Position numbers and translations under genes: made by a program | The notes under the pieces: model-generated | Database searches by the model: none | What the model was told of the DNA's origin: nothing | The model's input: the letters and a program-made list of their open reading frames with translations, nothing else | Shown here: positions 34,274 to 42,215 of the stretch, in pieces | Numbering within the stretch: position 1 is the first letter of the stretch | How the letters are laid out: each line of letters opens with the position of its first letter | Assembly (NCBI GenBank): GCA_904386005.1 | Contig: CAJFKR010000011.1 | Coordinates: 1-45,528 of the forward strand | Direction of reading: 5' to 3' | From: Candidatus Flemingiibacterium merdigallinarum | GTDB lineage: Bacteria > Bacillota > Clostridia > Oscillospirales > CAG-272 | Length of the DNA stretch: 45,528 bases

Positions 34274-35172
34274 GCCAGCACCTCTTTTACAGCCGCGATT
34301 TCCTCGGGCGTTTCGGCGTGAAGCGTCGTCGCGTCAGGTAGGATTTTCTTGACAAACTTAGACAAGGTTTGTCCGGGTCCGACCTCGATGAAGGTGTCGA
34401 CGCCGGTGTCCGCCATATTGCGTATAATCTGCTCGAAGCGAACCGGATGATTTATCTGTGTTTCCATCAGCGACCAGACATCGTCGCCGTAAGGCTCGGC
34501 GTTGCAGTTCGCCCAGACCGGAATTTCAATAAGACCGACGTCGCGTCCGGCGAGGAATTCGCGGAACTTCTCGGCGGCTTCATCCATGAACGGCGAGTGG
34601 AAGCCTCCGCTTACCGCGAGCGGGATCACCTTAGCTCCGGCGGCGGTAAAGTCGGCTTTGGCGGCGTCGAGCGCGGTTTTGAGTCCGGCCACTGTGACCT
34701 GACCCGGACAGTTGTAGTTGACCGGATAGACGTCGCTGTGCAGACTGCAAATGCGTTCGACCTCTTCGTTCGATAGCTTCAATACCGCGAACATACCGGT
34801 TTCGAATTTTTCGGAGCACTTTGCCATCAGCTCACCGCGGCGGCAGACAATCTCGAAGCCGACGTCATAGCTATACGCGCCGCCGACTGCCAGCGCGACG
34901 ATTTCGCCGAGCGAAAATCCGGCGAGCGCGTCCGGTTTTATACCGGCGCGAAGCAGCGAATTCGCTGCGGCAAGCTCGGCGAGATACAAGCAGGGCTGGG
35001 TGTTTTCAGTCTTTTTTAAGTCGTCGGGCGTACCCTCGAAGCAGATTTTCGTGATGCCCGGTCGGAATTTCTCCGCCATATCGAAGATCTCACGTTCGGT
35101 CTCGTAGAGCGGCTTTCCCATTCCGGGATACTGTGCTCCCTGACCGGGGAAGAGCAGGGCGATTTTATTCAT
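34270..35172 (-). CDS. fabD: Malonyl-CoA:ACP transacylase FabD
   Basis: 300-residue acyltransferase: [13 protein letters not shown] at the N-terminus, nucleophile Ser in [13 protein letters not shown] (GFSLGE in place of the usual GHSLGE), and the catalytic His in [10 protein letters not shown]. It loads malonyl groups onto ACP. GAAAGGAT precedes the ATG at 35172. A 134-base gap with repeated hairpins separates it from fabK. Confidence 0.95.
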   Translation of the reverse strand: MNKIALLFPGQGAQYPGMGKPLYETEREIFDMAEKFRPGITKICFEGTPDDLKKTENTQPCLYLAELAAANSLLRAGIKPDALAGFSLGEIVALAVGGAYSYDVGFEIVCRRGELMAKCSEKFETGMFAVLKLSNEEVERICSLHSDVYPVNYNCPGQVTVAGLKTALDAAKADFTAAGAKVIPLAVSGGFHSPFMDEAAEKFREFLAGRDVGLIEIPVWANCNAEPYGDDVWSLMETQINHPVRFEQIIRNMADTGVDTFIEVGPGQTLSKFVKKILPDATTLHAETPEEIAAVKEVLA

Positions 35173-35197
35173 ATGAGTTTTTATCCTTTCTCACATA

Positions 35198-35326
35198 AGA
35201 ACCGTAACGTTAGACAGCTCGGTTCTGTCGGACTACTATCTTATATAAAATCAGAACCGCAACGCTTGGCAGGTTTGGCTCTGTCGGATATCGCGTCAGA
35301 ACCGGATCACTTGACGAATTCGGTTC
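35198..35326 (-). repeat. Three tandem hairpin repeats from the fabK stop codon into the fabK-fabD gap
   Basis: Three imperfect copies of an inverted repeat, AGAACCG...CGGTTCT: 35198-35226, 35253-35282 (one mismatch) and 35298-35326. Spacing is 55 and 45 bases. The third covers the fabK stop codon (TGA at 35307-35309). Each could fold into a hairpin in the fabK-fabD message. Confidence 0.85.
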
Positions 35327-36251
35327 CTGAAAGCAGCTGCTCGGCTTCGGCGAAGATTTCGTTTATTATTTCAGAAGCCGTCTGCTCGGTCTTGACCATG
35401 CCGGAAATCTGTCCGGCGAGGAAGCAGCCGGTCTTGGTGTCGCCGTCGACCGCGGCGCGGCGGAGCGCTCCGACTCCGAGGTCGGCTACCGTCTCGGCGG
35501 TCGATTCGGGCGCGTATTCGACTTTGATGAAGTTGCGGCTGAATTGATTTTTCAGCTGACGGCAGGTGTTTCCGCCGAAGCGTCTGCCGGTGGTTATTGT
35601 GGAGGTGTCGTTAGCGTCGAGCACCATTTGTTTGTAATTATGATGCACACCGCATTCCTTTGCGACAAGGAAGCGTGTGCCGAGCTGTACGCCCTTTGCG
35701 CCGAGCATGAACGAAGCGGCGACTCCGCGTCCGTCGGCGATTCCTCCGGCCGCGATGACCGGAATACTTACCGCGTCGACGACCTGCGGAACGAGCGCCA
35801 TTGTAGTAAGCTCGCCTATGTGTCCGCCCGATTCCTGTCCCTCGGCGACGACGGCGAAGGCACCGAGCTTTTCCATTCTGACCGCCATCGCGACCGACGC
35901 GATGACCGGGATTACCTTGATTCCGGCGTCGAGCCATGCCGGCATATATTTCGTCGGCATACCCGCGCCGGTCGTCACGACCTCGACGCCCTCGTCGATT
36001 ATTATCTGCGCGGCTTCGTCGGCGGTATTGCTCTGTAGCATCAGGTTGACGCCGATCGGCTTCTTCGTCAGCTCGCGCGCGATTTTGATCTGTCCGCGCA
36101 AATAGTCGCCGCCGGCCATAGCCGAGATGATGCCGAGTCCGCCGGCTTCGGATACCGCGGCGGCGAGCTTGCCGTCCGCGATCCACGCCATTCCGCCCTG
36201 AAAGAGCGGAAAGGCGAGACCGAGGGACTCGTTGATGACTGTACTTATCAT
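35307..36251 (-). CDS. fabK: FMN-dependent enoyl-ACP reductase FabK
   Basis: 314-residue TIM-barrel flavoprotein of the 2-nitropropane dioxygenase-like/FabK family: FQGGMAWIADGKLAAAVSEAGG at the N-terminus (shown only as a landmark), IVDEGVEVVTTGAG-like region, and the FMN phosphate site VIAAGGIADGRGVAASFMLGA. It catalyses the last reduction of each fatty acid elongation cycle and is typical of Firmicutes lacking FabI. The ATG overlaps the acpP stop in a TAATG arrangement, so translation is coupled. Confidence 0.94.
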   Translation of the reverse strand: MISTVINESLGLAFPLFQGGMAWIADGKLAAAVSEAGGLGIISAMAGGDYLRGQIKIARELTKKPIGVNLMLQSNTADEAAQIIIDEGVEVVTTGAGMPTKYMPAWLDAGIKVIPVIASVAMAVRMEKLGAFAVVAEGQESGGHIGELTTMALVPQVVDAVSIPVIAAGGIADGRGVAASFMLGAKGVQLGTRFLVAKECGVHHNYKQMVLDANDTSTITTGRRFGGNTCRQLKNQFSRNFIKVEYAPESTAETVADLGVGALRRAAVDGDTKTGCFLAGQISGMVKTEQTASEIINEIFAEAEQLLSGTEFVK

Positions 36252-36469
36252 TACTTCAGTTCTTCAATCTTAGCGACAAGGTCGGATACGAGCACGAGGT
36301 CGGGAGAAACCTCGATTTCGACATTGAATTCGTCTCCTATGTCCATCAGCAGCTCGGCGATGTCAAGCGAGTCCATGCCGAGGTCGGCGAGCTTGGTTTC
36401 GAGGGTGATGTCCTCGATCGGGCAGTCGAGCTTGTTTGCGATCATTTCAGCGAGTTTTTCAAATACCAT
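36251..36469 (-). CDS. acpP: Acyl carrier protein
   Basis: 72-residue acidic four-helix protein with the phosphopantetheine site DSLD (Ser34 in LGMDSLDIAELL). It carries the growing acyl chain. The start at 36469 is preceded by GAGGAAAC; a longer ATG reading at 36508 lies upstream of that SD and is rejected. Confidence 0.96.
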   Translation of the reverse strand: MVFEKLAEMIANKLDCPIEDITLETKLADLGMDSLDIAELLMDIGDEFNVEIEVSPDLVLVSDLVAKIEELK

Positions 36470-36524
36470 TTTAGTTTCCTCTTTCGTTGAATAAAATTTT
36501 ATATACAATATAATAATATATTGA

Positions 36525-37496
36525 TTACCATCTGATAAGGCAGGCGGCGTCGGCGAGTCCTCCGCCGAACGCGGTGAGAATCAATAGATCGTCATCGGAA
36601 ATTTTTCCGCTGCGGTGCAGCTCGTCAAGCGCGATCGGGACGCTTGCGCTCGAGGTATTGCCGTATTTTTCGATGTTTATAACAAACTTGTCGAGTGGAA
36701 TTCCGACGCGTCTTGCGGCGGAGTCGATTATCCGCTTGTTCGCTTGATGCGGTACGACGAATTTGATATCGTCCGCGGACAGCGAGTTGCGCTCGAGCAG
36801 CTTTTTGATATCGCCGCAGATAGCAGTCACGGCGTATTTAAAAGTGTCCTGACCGAGCATATGGACATAGGGATGGGTTTCTCCGAGCGTGCTGAACGGC
36901 GACGCGCCCTGATATGACGGTATGTTCAGTACTTCGCTGTTGCCGTAGACATTGAACACCGCGTCGAGATATCCGTCGCCCTCTCCGAGCACCGCGGCAC
37001 CGGCTCCGTCGCCGAAGATGACGCAGGTCGAGCGGTCGGTCCAGTCAAGGACGCGGCTTAACCGCTCCGAGCCGACTACGAGCACCTTTTTGACCTTGCC
37101 GCGCGCGAAATATCCGGCTGCGGTTTCAAGTAAGAACAAAAACGCCGAGCAGGCCGCGACGCAGTCGTATGCCATACAGGTAGCTCCCAGCCGCTTTTGT
37201 ATCATACAGGCGAGCGAAGGGCAGGCATAATCGCCGCTTACGGTGGCCGCGAGGATGAGGTCAAGCTCCTCCGGCTTGACGCCGGCATTGTCGAGCGCGG
37301 CTTTAGCCGCTTCATACGCGAGGTCGGTACAGGTTTCGTGCGTCGTCACATGGCGCTCATGAATGCCGACGCGCTGCATGATCCATTCATCATTTGTATC
37401 GACGAGCTTTGATAAGTCGTCATTGGTAACAATTCGTTCCGGCACATACATACCGGTGCCGAGTATGCGAAAGCTCATAATATTAATCAGCGCCAT
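36525..37496 (-). CDS. fabH: 3-oxoacyl-ACP synthase III FabH
   Basis: 323-residue initiating condensing enzyme: active-site Cys116 (VAACSAF), His250 (PHQANKRI) and Asn280 (YGNTSSAS). It joins acetyl-CoA or branched starter CoAs with malonyl-ACP. It is the first gene of the operon. The start is uncertain: a GAAAGG site lies more than 30 bases upstream of the ATG at 37496, and a second ATG at residue 7 (37478) begins the conserved FRILGTGMYVP segment. Confidence 0.95.
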   Translation of the reverse strand: MALINIMSFRILGTGMYVPERIVTNDDLSKLVDTNDEWIMQRVGIHERHVTTHETCTDLAYEAAKAALDNAGVKPEELDLILAATVSGDYACPSLACMIQKRLGATCMAYDCVAACSAFLFLLETAAGYFARGKVKKVLVVGSERLSRVLDWTDRSTCVIFGDGAGAAVLGEGDGYLDAVFNVYGNSEVLNIPSYQGASPFSTLGETHPYVHMLGQDTFKYAVTAICGDIKKLLERNSLSADDIKFVVPHQANKRIIDSAARRVGIPLDKFVINIEKYGNTSSASVPIALDELHRSGKISDDDLLILTAFGGGLADAACLIRW

Positions 37497-37716
37497 ATCG
37501 GAGCCGGGGTGTGTGGCGTCCGACAGGTTTCCTTTCTAAAAATACTGTCAGAATTTGATCAAGTTGAGGATTTATTCGGTTCTAATATGTAAGTGACTGA
37601 CACGAACCGATAGTTACAAAAAGCAGGAAAATTTTTTATGATATTTTTTATTCTGTCTGTAACCGTTACATTTTTATCTACACTAAATTTATGCGGGGTG
37701 TGAGGTGGTGATTCAA

Positions 37717-38223
37717 GTGGATACATTCGAGTCGATTTATCGCGAGTATTTTTCACGCGTATACGGGTTTCTGTATCGGATGTGCAGAAATGACGACCTT
37801 GCCGAGGAGCTGACGCAGGAGACGTTTTATCAGGCGTTCAAGTCGTTCAGACGTTTCAGAGGAGACAGCGAGCTTTTCACTTGGCTGGCTGCGATCGCGA
37901 AATTCACATTCCTCGCCTATCTGCGGCGCAATAAATGCTCCGAATGCGTGAATCTCGATTTGATCGAGGATACGCTCTGTGACGACGGAGAAAACGATCC
38001 GGAGGAGACTGCGCAGAATCAAGAGACTAAAGAGAATATCCGTCGCGCAATATTAAATATGCCGGACAAATATCGTGATGTGGTGCTGCTCCGGCTGTAT
38101 GCCGAGCTGCCATTTTCGCAGATCGCCGAATCGATGAAGATTACCGAAAACTCGGCGAAGGTGCTTTATCACCGAGCCAAAAAGCTACTTTTGGAGGAGC
38201 TTAAGAATGAATATTTCATGTGA
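37717..38223 (+). CDS. ECF-type sigma-70 family factor
   Basis: 168-residue extracytoplasmic-function sigma factor with region 2 (YREYFSRVYGFLYRM, then DLAEELTQETFYQAF and FTWLAAIAKFTFLAYLRR) and region 4 (MPDKYRDVVLLRLYAELPFSQIAESM and SAKVLYHRAKKLL). I place the start at the GTG at 37717 since GAGGTG lies 9 bases before it; GTGs at 37705 and 37708 overlap that SD. The anti-sigma gene overlaps by 17 bases. A GTAACCGTTAC motif at 37659-37669 could be the -35 of an autoregulated ECF promoter. It is divergent from fabH, sharing a 220-base intergenic region. Confidence 0.92.
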   Translation: MDTFESIYREYFSRVYGFLYRMCRNDDLAEELTQETFYQAFKSFRRFRGDSELFTWLAAIAKFTFLAYLRRNKCSECVNLDLIEDTLCDDGENDPEETAQNQETKENIRRAILNMPDKYRDVVLLRLYAELPFSQIAESMKITENSAKVLYHRAKKLLLEELKNEYFM

Positions 38224-38551
38224 CATGGTCATGGATCTTATTTCATTATATAATGACGGCGTCGCGAGCGACGATACCTGCCGCGCGATACGCGAGCATC
38301 TGAAGGGCTGCGGCGAGTGCAGACGCGCCTACGCGTCATATGCCGAAACAGAAAAGCGGAAGCCGATAGAGCAGCGTGAGCATGAGAGCGACGAGCTGTC
38401 GCGCAAATATACTGCCGTCGCGCGCCACCTGCGCCGCCACCGACTGCTTTCGAACGCGGCGGTGATACTGCTGATACTCCTGTCGGTTGTAATAGGCGGA
38501 GTTGGCGCGGTGAAGCTGTTCATGCTTAATAATAAGGATACGATTCATTGA
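38207..38551 (+). CDS. Zinc-type (ZAS) membrane anti-sigma factor
   Basis: 114-residue protein. The N-terminal zinc anti-sigma domain has His31-x3-Cys35-x2-Cys38 (HLKGCGEC) plus Cys5 as the likely fourth ligand, a charged linker, and one membrane helix (about residues 81-105) with a very short outer tail of about ten residues. It should bind and inactivate the overlapping ECF sigma factor. The tiny extracellular part suggests that the signal is sensed by the membrane helix or by another protein. GGAGGAG lies 7 bases before the ATG. Confidence 0.9.
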   Translation: MNISCDMVMDLISLYNDGVASDDTCRAIREHLKGCGECRRAYASYAETEKRKPIEQREHESDELSRKYTAVARHLRRHRLLSNAAVILLILLSVVIGGVGAVKLFMLNNKDTIH

Positions 38552-38764
38552 ATTAACAAATTACACCAATAGCATATTTTCAGCAAAATTTCACTCAAAA
38601 CACACATAAGTGTCAAGCAGATATCATTTTGTAGGATTATAATAGAGTCACCAAATAAAAAAGAGGTGACGAAAAAAAACAATTGACCGACGCAAATGAT
38701 AGTGCGGTAATACATATTTATGCCGCAAAAAAGACCTGAATGTATGAAAGGAAATGGTGAAATT

Positions 38765-39064
38765 ATGAAAAAATCTTTTGGTGTATTAGCTCTTGTTATT
38801 GCATTGATGATGTGTGTCGTGATGGCTTTTAGCTGTGGCGAGGACGATAATGACACAAGCGACGAGACGACTACGGCTGCCACCGAAGCTGACGATACCG
38901 AAGAGACCACCGATGCGGTTGAAACTGAGGAAACAACCGAAGCCGAGGAAACGACCGCAGCAGATGATGCAAGCGCAGCAGACGACGCAGCCGCAGCCGA
39001 TGATGCAGGCGCAGCCGATGATGCAGGCGCAGCGGACGACGCAGAGAATACTCCCGCTGAATAA
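38765..39064 (+). CDS. Small polyanionic lipoprotein
   Basis: 99-residue predicted lipoprotein: signal peptide MKKSFGVLALVIALMM..., lipobox MAFSC with Cys24. The 75 residues after it have no Lys, Arg or aromatic residue and are mostly Asp, Glu, Thr and Ala. Five copies of the hexapeptide AADDAx make up residues 65-94. The mature chain would be a disordered, strongly negative tail on the outer face of the membrane. I recognise no family except the paralogue at 39367-39555. ATG at 38765 follows AAAGGA and a conserved ATGGTGA. A longer frame from 38720 is rejected because it precedes that SD. Terminator follows. Confidence 0.85.
   Translation: MKKSFGVLALVIALMMCVVMAFSCGEDDNDTSDETTTAATEADDTEETTDAVETEETTEAEETTAADDASAADDAAAADDAGAADDAGAADDAENTPAE
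38957..39046 (+). repeat. 18-bp coding tandem repeat (AADDAx x5)
   Basis: Five in-frame units encoding AADDAS, AADDAA, AADDAG, AADDAG, AADDAE. Units 3 and 4 are nearly identical in DNA, so copy number may vary between strains. Confidence 0.9.
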
Positions 39065-39366
39065 TCCAATATTGATCTAAGATTTTACAAAGCCGTCAGG
39101 ATAGATACTGCCTGACGGCTTTGTTTGTTTGACTATAAACGCAGCTTATAGCCGCAAATAGTTAACAATACAAATTGATGAACAAAACAATCACGCAGAA
39201 TTCACCAAACCATCACATTACGGTCATTGACATATCAGATTAATATATTAGACTTATATCGCAACAAAGATTATTTACAATCCCTGTGAATAATCTTTAC
39301 AAGACAATATTAAAATAATATTGCCGGTAAATTTTAAAACAATAACACAAAGGAATGGTGAATATT
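39065..39366 (+). other. 302-base AT-rich intergenic region between the two small lipoproteins
   Basis: No gene seen. It begins with the first lipoprotein's terminator. Further on AAAGATTATT (39266-39275) / AATAATCTTT (39289-39298) and CAATATTA (39305-39312) / TAATATTG (39316-39323) form two perfect AT-rich hairpins in the likely 5' leader of the second lipoprotein. TTGACA occurs near 39228 but I cannot pair it with a well-spaced -10. Confidence 0.7.
39088..39130 (+). terminator. Strong terminator after the first small lipoprotein
   Basis: CAAAGCCGTCAGG (39088-39100) and CCTGACGGCTTTG (39111-39123), a perfect 13-bp stem with a 10-base loop and a T-rich tail. Confidence 0.92.
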
Positions 39367-39555
39367 ATGAAAAAGTTTCTTAGTCTGATAGCTCTTATGA
39401 TAGCTCTGTCCATGAGCGCAACGATGGCATTCAGCTGCGGCGGCGACGATGAGGACGCAGGTGGCGAGACTACTACTGCCGCTGAGGGCGAGGCTACTAC
39501 CGCTGGCGATGGCGAGACCACCGAGGGAACCACCGAAGAAACTGCTGCTGAATAA
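39367..39555 (+). CDS. Small polyanionic lipoprotein, second copy
   Basis: 62-residue paralogue of the protein at 38765-39064: MKKFLSLIALMIALSMSATMAFSC, with Cys24 at exactly the same position, followed by 38 residues of Asp, Glu, Gly, Thr and Ala with no basic or aromatic residue. It lacks the hexapeptide repeat. The ATG at 39367 follows AAAGGAATGGTGAATATT, almost the same translation start region as the first copy. An in-frame ATG four codons upstream overlaps that region. It is monocistronic with its own terminator. Function unknown; the pairing and conserved start region suggest well-expressed surface proteins. Confidence 0.82.
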   Translation: MKKFLSLIALMIALSMSATMAFSCGGDDEDAGGETTTAAEGEATTAGDGETTEGTTEETAAE

Positions 39556-39582
39556 TCAGCAAACTCTTATTAATACAAGCTT

Positions 39583-39616
39583 GACCGCGCCGCTTTTGCG
39601 GCGCGGTCGTCTTTTA
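39583..39616 (+). terminator. Strong terminator after the second small lipoprotein
   Basis: GACCGCGCCGC (39583-39593), TTTT loop, GCGGCGCGGTC (39598-39608), then GTCTTTTAT. Confidence 0.92.
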
Positions 39617-39636
39617 TATAAATTTTAGCGACGGTA

Positions 39637-39665
39637 TTGTATTTTACGTTCAGTTGTGGTACAAT
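39637..39665 (+). promoter_or_regulatory. Promoter of the SGNH hydrolase gene
   Basis: TTGTAT (39637-39642), 17-base spacer ending TGTGG, TACAAT (39660-39665), with extended TGG. Confidence 0.68.
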
Positions 39666-39763
39666 TATAATGACAAAAAGAATCTGCGGAGTCAGGATGA
39701 TTACGATTTCCGTAGTCTTTACACAATATCCGAGATTTATGGTATCTGAAAGGATTGATGTTA

Positions 39764-40483
39764 ATGAAGATACTCGAAAAGTTCAGAAATAAACAAGAGA
39801 ATCAGTTCGCCACGCAGCCGGTGCTCGCCTTTCTCGGCGACAGCGTGACGCAGGGCTGCTTTGAGATTTACTCGAAGAACGGCAGGATTGAGCCCGAATA
39901 CTATCCCGAGGAGAGCTATTCGCGCAAGCTGCAGAAAATACTCGAGCTGCTCTATCCGTCCGTGAACCCGATTATAATCAACGCCGGTATCAGCGGCGAC
40001 AACGCGACAAGCGGGCTCTCACGAGTTGAGCGTGATATACTCGCGTACAAGCCCGATTTAGTCGTTGTCTGTTATGGACTCAACGACGCCTGCGCCGGAC
40101 AGGGCGGGCTTGACGGCTACCGCGAGTCGCTGCGCGGCATATTCAGGAAGCTCAACGACAGCGGCGCGGAGGTTATCTTCATGACGCCGAATCTGCGCAT
40201 CAACGATATCTGCTACGAATGTCCGGACAAGATGATCGAAAACTGCGCGTTGAACATCGCGGCGAATGAGAACGAGGGCTGGCTCGAGCGCTACATCGAC
40301 GCGGCGCGCGGCGCGGCCGCCGAATGCGGCGTCAAGGTATGCGACTGCTATCGTATCTGGCAGAGGCTGCGCGACAACGGCGTGAATACGAACGCGCTGC
40401 TGTCGAACGCGGTCAACCACCCGACGCGCGAGCTGCACTGGATGTTCGCGTATGAGCTGATGCGCAGGCTGCTTGATGATTGA
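39764..40483 (+). CDS. SGNH/GDSL-family hydrolase
   Basis: 239-residue SGNH esterase-like protein: block I FLGDSVTQG (nucleophile Ser), block II Gly in NAGISGDNATSG, block III Asn in YGLND, block V His in AVNHPTRELH. The usual block V Asp three residues before the His is not there (Ala instead), so the dyad may use another acid or none. Relatives deacetylate plant or host polysaccharides. There is no signal peptide, so it is cytoplasmic and fits the intracellular glycan-processing theme. Start at 39764: AAAGGA lies 9 bases upstream; the TTG and ATG at 39755 and 39758 are too close to it. Confidence 0.88.
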   Translation: MKILEKFRNKQENQFATQPVLAFLGDSVTQGCFEIYSKNGRIEPEYYPEESYSRKLQKILELLYPSVNPIIINAGISGDNATSGLSRVERDILAYKPDLVVVCYGLNDACAGQGGLDGYRESLRGIFRKLNDSGAEVIFMTPNLRINDICYECPDKMIENCALNIAANENEGWLERYIDAARGAAAECGVKVCDCYRIWQRLRDNGVNTNALLSNAVNHPTRELHWMFAYELMRRLLDD

Positions 40484-40497
40484 CATTATATATTTTT

Positions 40498-40525
40498 AAT
40501 CCGTCCGTTTGGACGGATTTTTTTA
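40498..40525 (+). terminator. Terminator after the SGNH hydrolase
   Basis: AATCCGTCC (40498-40506), GTTT loop, GGACGGATT (40511-40519), then TTTTTT. Confidence 0.92.
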
Positions 40526-40537
40526 TGAATATAAAAC

Positions 40538-40556
40538 CCCCCGGATAGTCCGGGGG
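40538..40556 (-). terminator. Terminator after the second binding lipoprotein
   Basis: CCCCCGGA (40538-40545) pairs with TCCGGGGG (40549-40556); on the minus strand it is followed by GGTTTTAT. It stands back to back with the SGNH terminator. Confidence 0.88.
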
Positions 40557-40612
40557 AAATAAGGCTGAGCCAGTTATTTGATTATTTCTGATGTGCTGAG
40601 GTCTGGTTACTC

Positions 40613-42094
40613 TCACTCATCCATAGCGAGATACGAGTCGATAATTTCATCAAAATATGCCTCGGCGGCAGACGAGTTCTCAGCATAGTAGGAAGCGATG
40701 TCAGTCGAGCCTTCTTTGAGCAGGTTCGCGACTATCTGCGCGTATTTCTCGCCGTCGCCGGTGCTGTAGAGCGTCACAAAGTCAAAGGTCACACCGTCCT
40801 TGATCAAATCGAGCGTCTGCACCGTCTCGTCGTCGCGCGAATACTTGACCTTGAGCGCGGTCTCGTAGAACGCGGGAGTGACGTATTTGTAGCTCTCGGC
40901 CGACAGGGCTTCGGTGATAATACCGATCCGGTCGAGATTTGTCGCGGTTATCGGCACCGCCATCAATGAGACGTTCGGGTCGTGGCAGGTGTAGTATTTG
41001 TCCATAGACTCGTCAGCTTTCGGGAAGGGAAGTATGCCGACTACATCCTCCATGTCGCGGTAGAGGGTCGCCGAATGGTATACCGCGCCGGTGTTGAACA
41101 CGAGCTGGCGGTTGGCGAACATATTGCGCGGAACGTTGAAGTCGGCGTCTGCCCAGACTCCCTCGTTCTCCATGTGCAGCGAGTATATCTGCTCGAACGC
41201 GTTGAAGAATTGTTCGGTGTTTATAGTATACACAGGCAGGTCGTTCGCGTCCTTTTCCGAATAGCGCGCGCCGAGCGAGAATACGAACGGCTGAAGTGTC
41301 GAGCCGATGTTGTTGCCGAAGCCGTAGAGGTCGTTTGAATCCATTACAGTGTCGCCGTTTAAGTCGGAGTGGATGCCTTTGACGGTATTGTTGAAATAGT
41401 CGTAGGTCCATTTGCCTTCATTGATTATCTCATATATATTGTCGAGCTTGTATTCCTCGCCGAGCGTGCGGTTGTAGAAAATACACATCATTATGCCGAT
41501 GTTCGACAGGCAGAAGTCGCCGATCGCGAAATAGCTGTGGTTCGCGATTGACAGCTCACCGATAGCGTCGGTGCTCCACCACGGGTTCGTGAAGTCCACA
41601 TTCGGGATGTCATACCAGTCGACGAAGAGTCCGTCGACCGCGAGCGACGGCAGCATATACGCCGCGCCGACCACAAGGTCGAAGCTGTCCTCGCCGGCGA
41701 GCACCGCCTGACTGACAGTGGAGGTGAAGTCGCTCCAGCCGCGGTAGGTGATCTCATAGTTGATATTGTAGCGGTCGGCGACATTTATATTTCGGGTATA
41801 CGCGGCATCATTGATGACGTCGCCGTTCATCTCGTCGGCACCCATTTCATACTGATACACAAAGTTGTCCTGCCTGCCGATCATACGGAAGGTGTAGCCC
41901 TCGAAGTCGGCTTCGGGGAGATTGTCTTTGATCTCGGAGCGGTCGGTCTCAACCGTGGTTTCAACCGCGGTGTCGACTGTAGAATCGCTTTCTGTGACAT
42001 TGGGCTCGTCGCCGCTCGATTCGCCGCAGGAACATATTCCGGCGAGCAATGATACAAGCAGCAGCGCCGCGACAGGTCGATTTATACGCGTCAT
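40613..42094 (-). CDS. Orphan extracellular solute-binding lipoprotein, second paralogue
   Basis: 493-residue secreted lipoprotein: signal peptide with lipobox (GICSC, Cys about 23), Thr/Asp/Val-rich linker to about residue 55, then a solute-binding fold. SDLNGDTVMDSNDLYGF near residue 245 matches an EF-hand/dockerin-like calcium loop. It is paralogous to the protein at 15914-17338, and like it has no adjacent permease or ATPase. Its promoter has a palindrome at the transcription start, and it is divergent from an AraC regulator that also leads a putative glycosidase, so these are probably co-regulated for one sugar. Confidence 0.88.
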   Translation of the reverse strand: MTRINRPVAALLLVSLLAGICSCGESSGDEPNVTESDSTVDTAVETTVETDRSEIKDNLPEADFEGYTFRMIGRQDNFVYQYEMGADEMNGDVINDAAYTRNINVADRYNINYEITYRGWSDFTSTVSQAVLAGEDSFDLVVGAAYMLPSLAVDGLFVDWYDIPNVDFTNPWWSTDAIGELSIANHSYFAIGDFCLSNIGIMMCIFYNRTLGEEYKLDNIYEIINEGKWTYDYFNNTVKGIHSDLNGDTVMDSNDLYGFGNNIGSTLQPFVFSLGARYSEKDANDLPVYTINTEQFFNAFEQIYSLHMENEGVWADADFNVPRNMFANRQLVFNTGAVYHSATLYRDMEDVVGILPFPKADESMDKYYTCHDPNVSLMAVPITATNLDRIGIITEALSAESYKYVTPAFYETALKVKYSRDDETVQTLDLIKDGVTFDFVTLYSTGDGEKYAQIVANLLKEGSTDIASYYAENSSAAEAYFDEIIDSYLAMDE

Positions 42095-42144
42095 GTGTAA
42101 TATTCATTCCTTTCAAATAAAGATAGCAGATATGTAATACACTG

Positions 42145-42158
42145 TGAAATTAATTTCA
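42145..42158. promoter_or_regulatory. Operator-like palindrome at the start of the second binding-protein transcript
   Basis: TGAAATTAATTTCA, a perfect 14-bp palindrome starting about where transcription should begin (near 42159 on the minus strand). A protein bound here would block the gene. Confidence 0.6.
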
Positions 42159-42165
42159 TGATTAT

Positions 42166-42194
42166 ATGATACCACAAAAATTATTTGAAGTAAA
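42166..42194 (-). promoter_or_regulatory. Promoter of the second binding lipoprotein
   Basis: Minus-strand TTTACT (42194-42189), 17-base spacer ending TGTGG, TATCAT (42171-42166), with extended TGG. Confidence 0.65.
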
Positions 42195-42215
42195 TGTAAA
42201 AAATACATAACCGTA

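Noticed and set aside
37550..37572. FabT-like operator (TTTGATCAAG) upstream of fabH
   Set aside because: Only a short TTGATCAA core is present, without the spacer of FabT sites, and no FabT or FapR gene is in the window.
38639..38680. Promoter TATAAT and hairpin GTCACC/GGTGAC before the first small lipoprotein
   Set aside because: No -35 box at a good distance and only a 6-bp stem. It is plausible but too weak to list as a feature.
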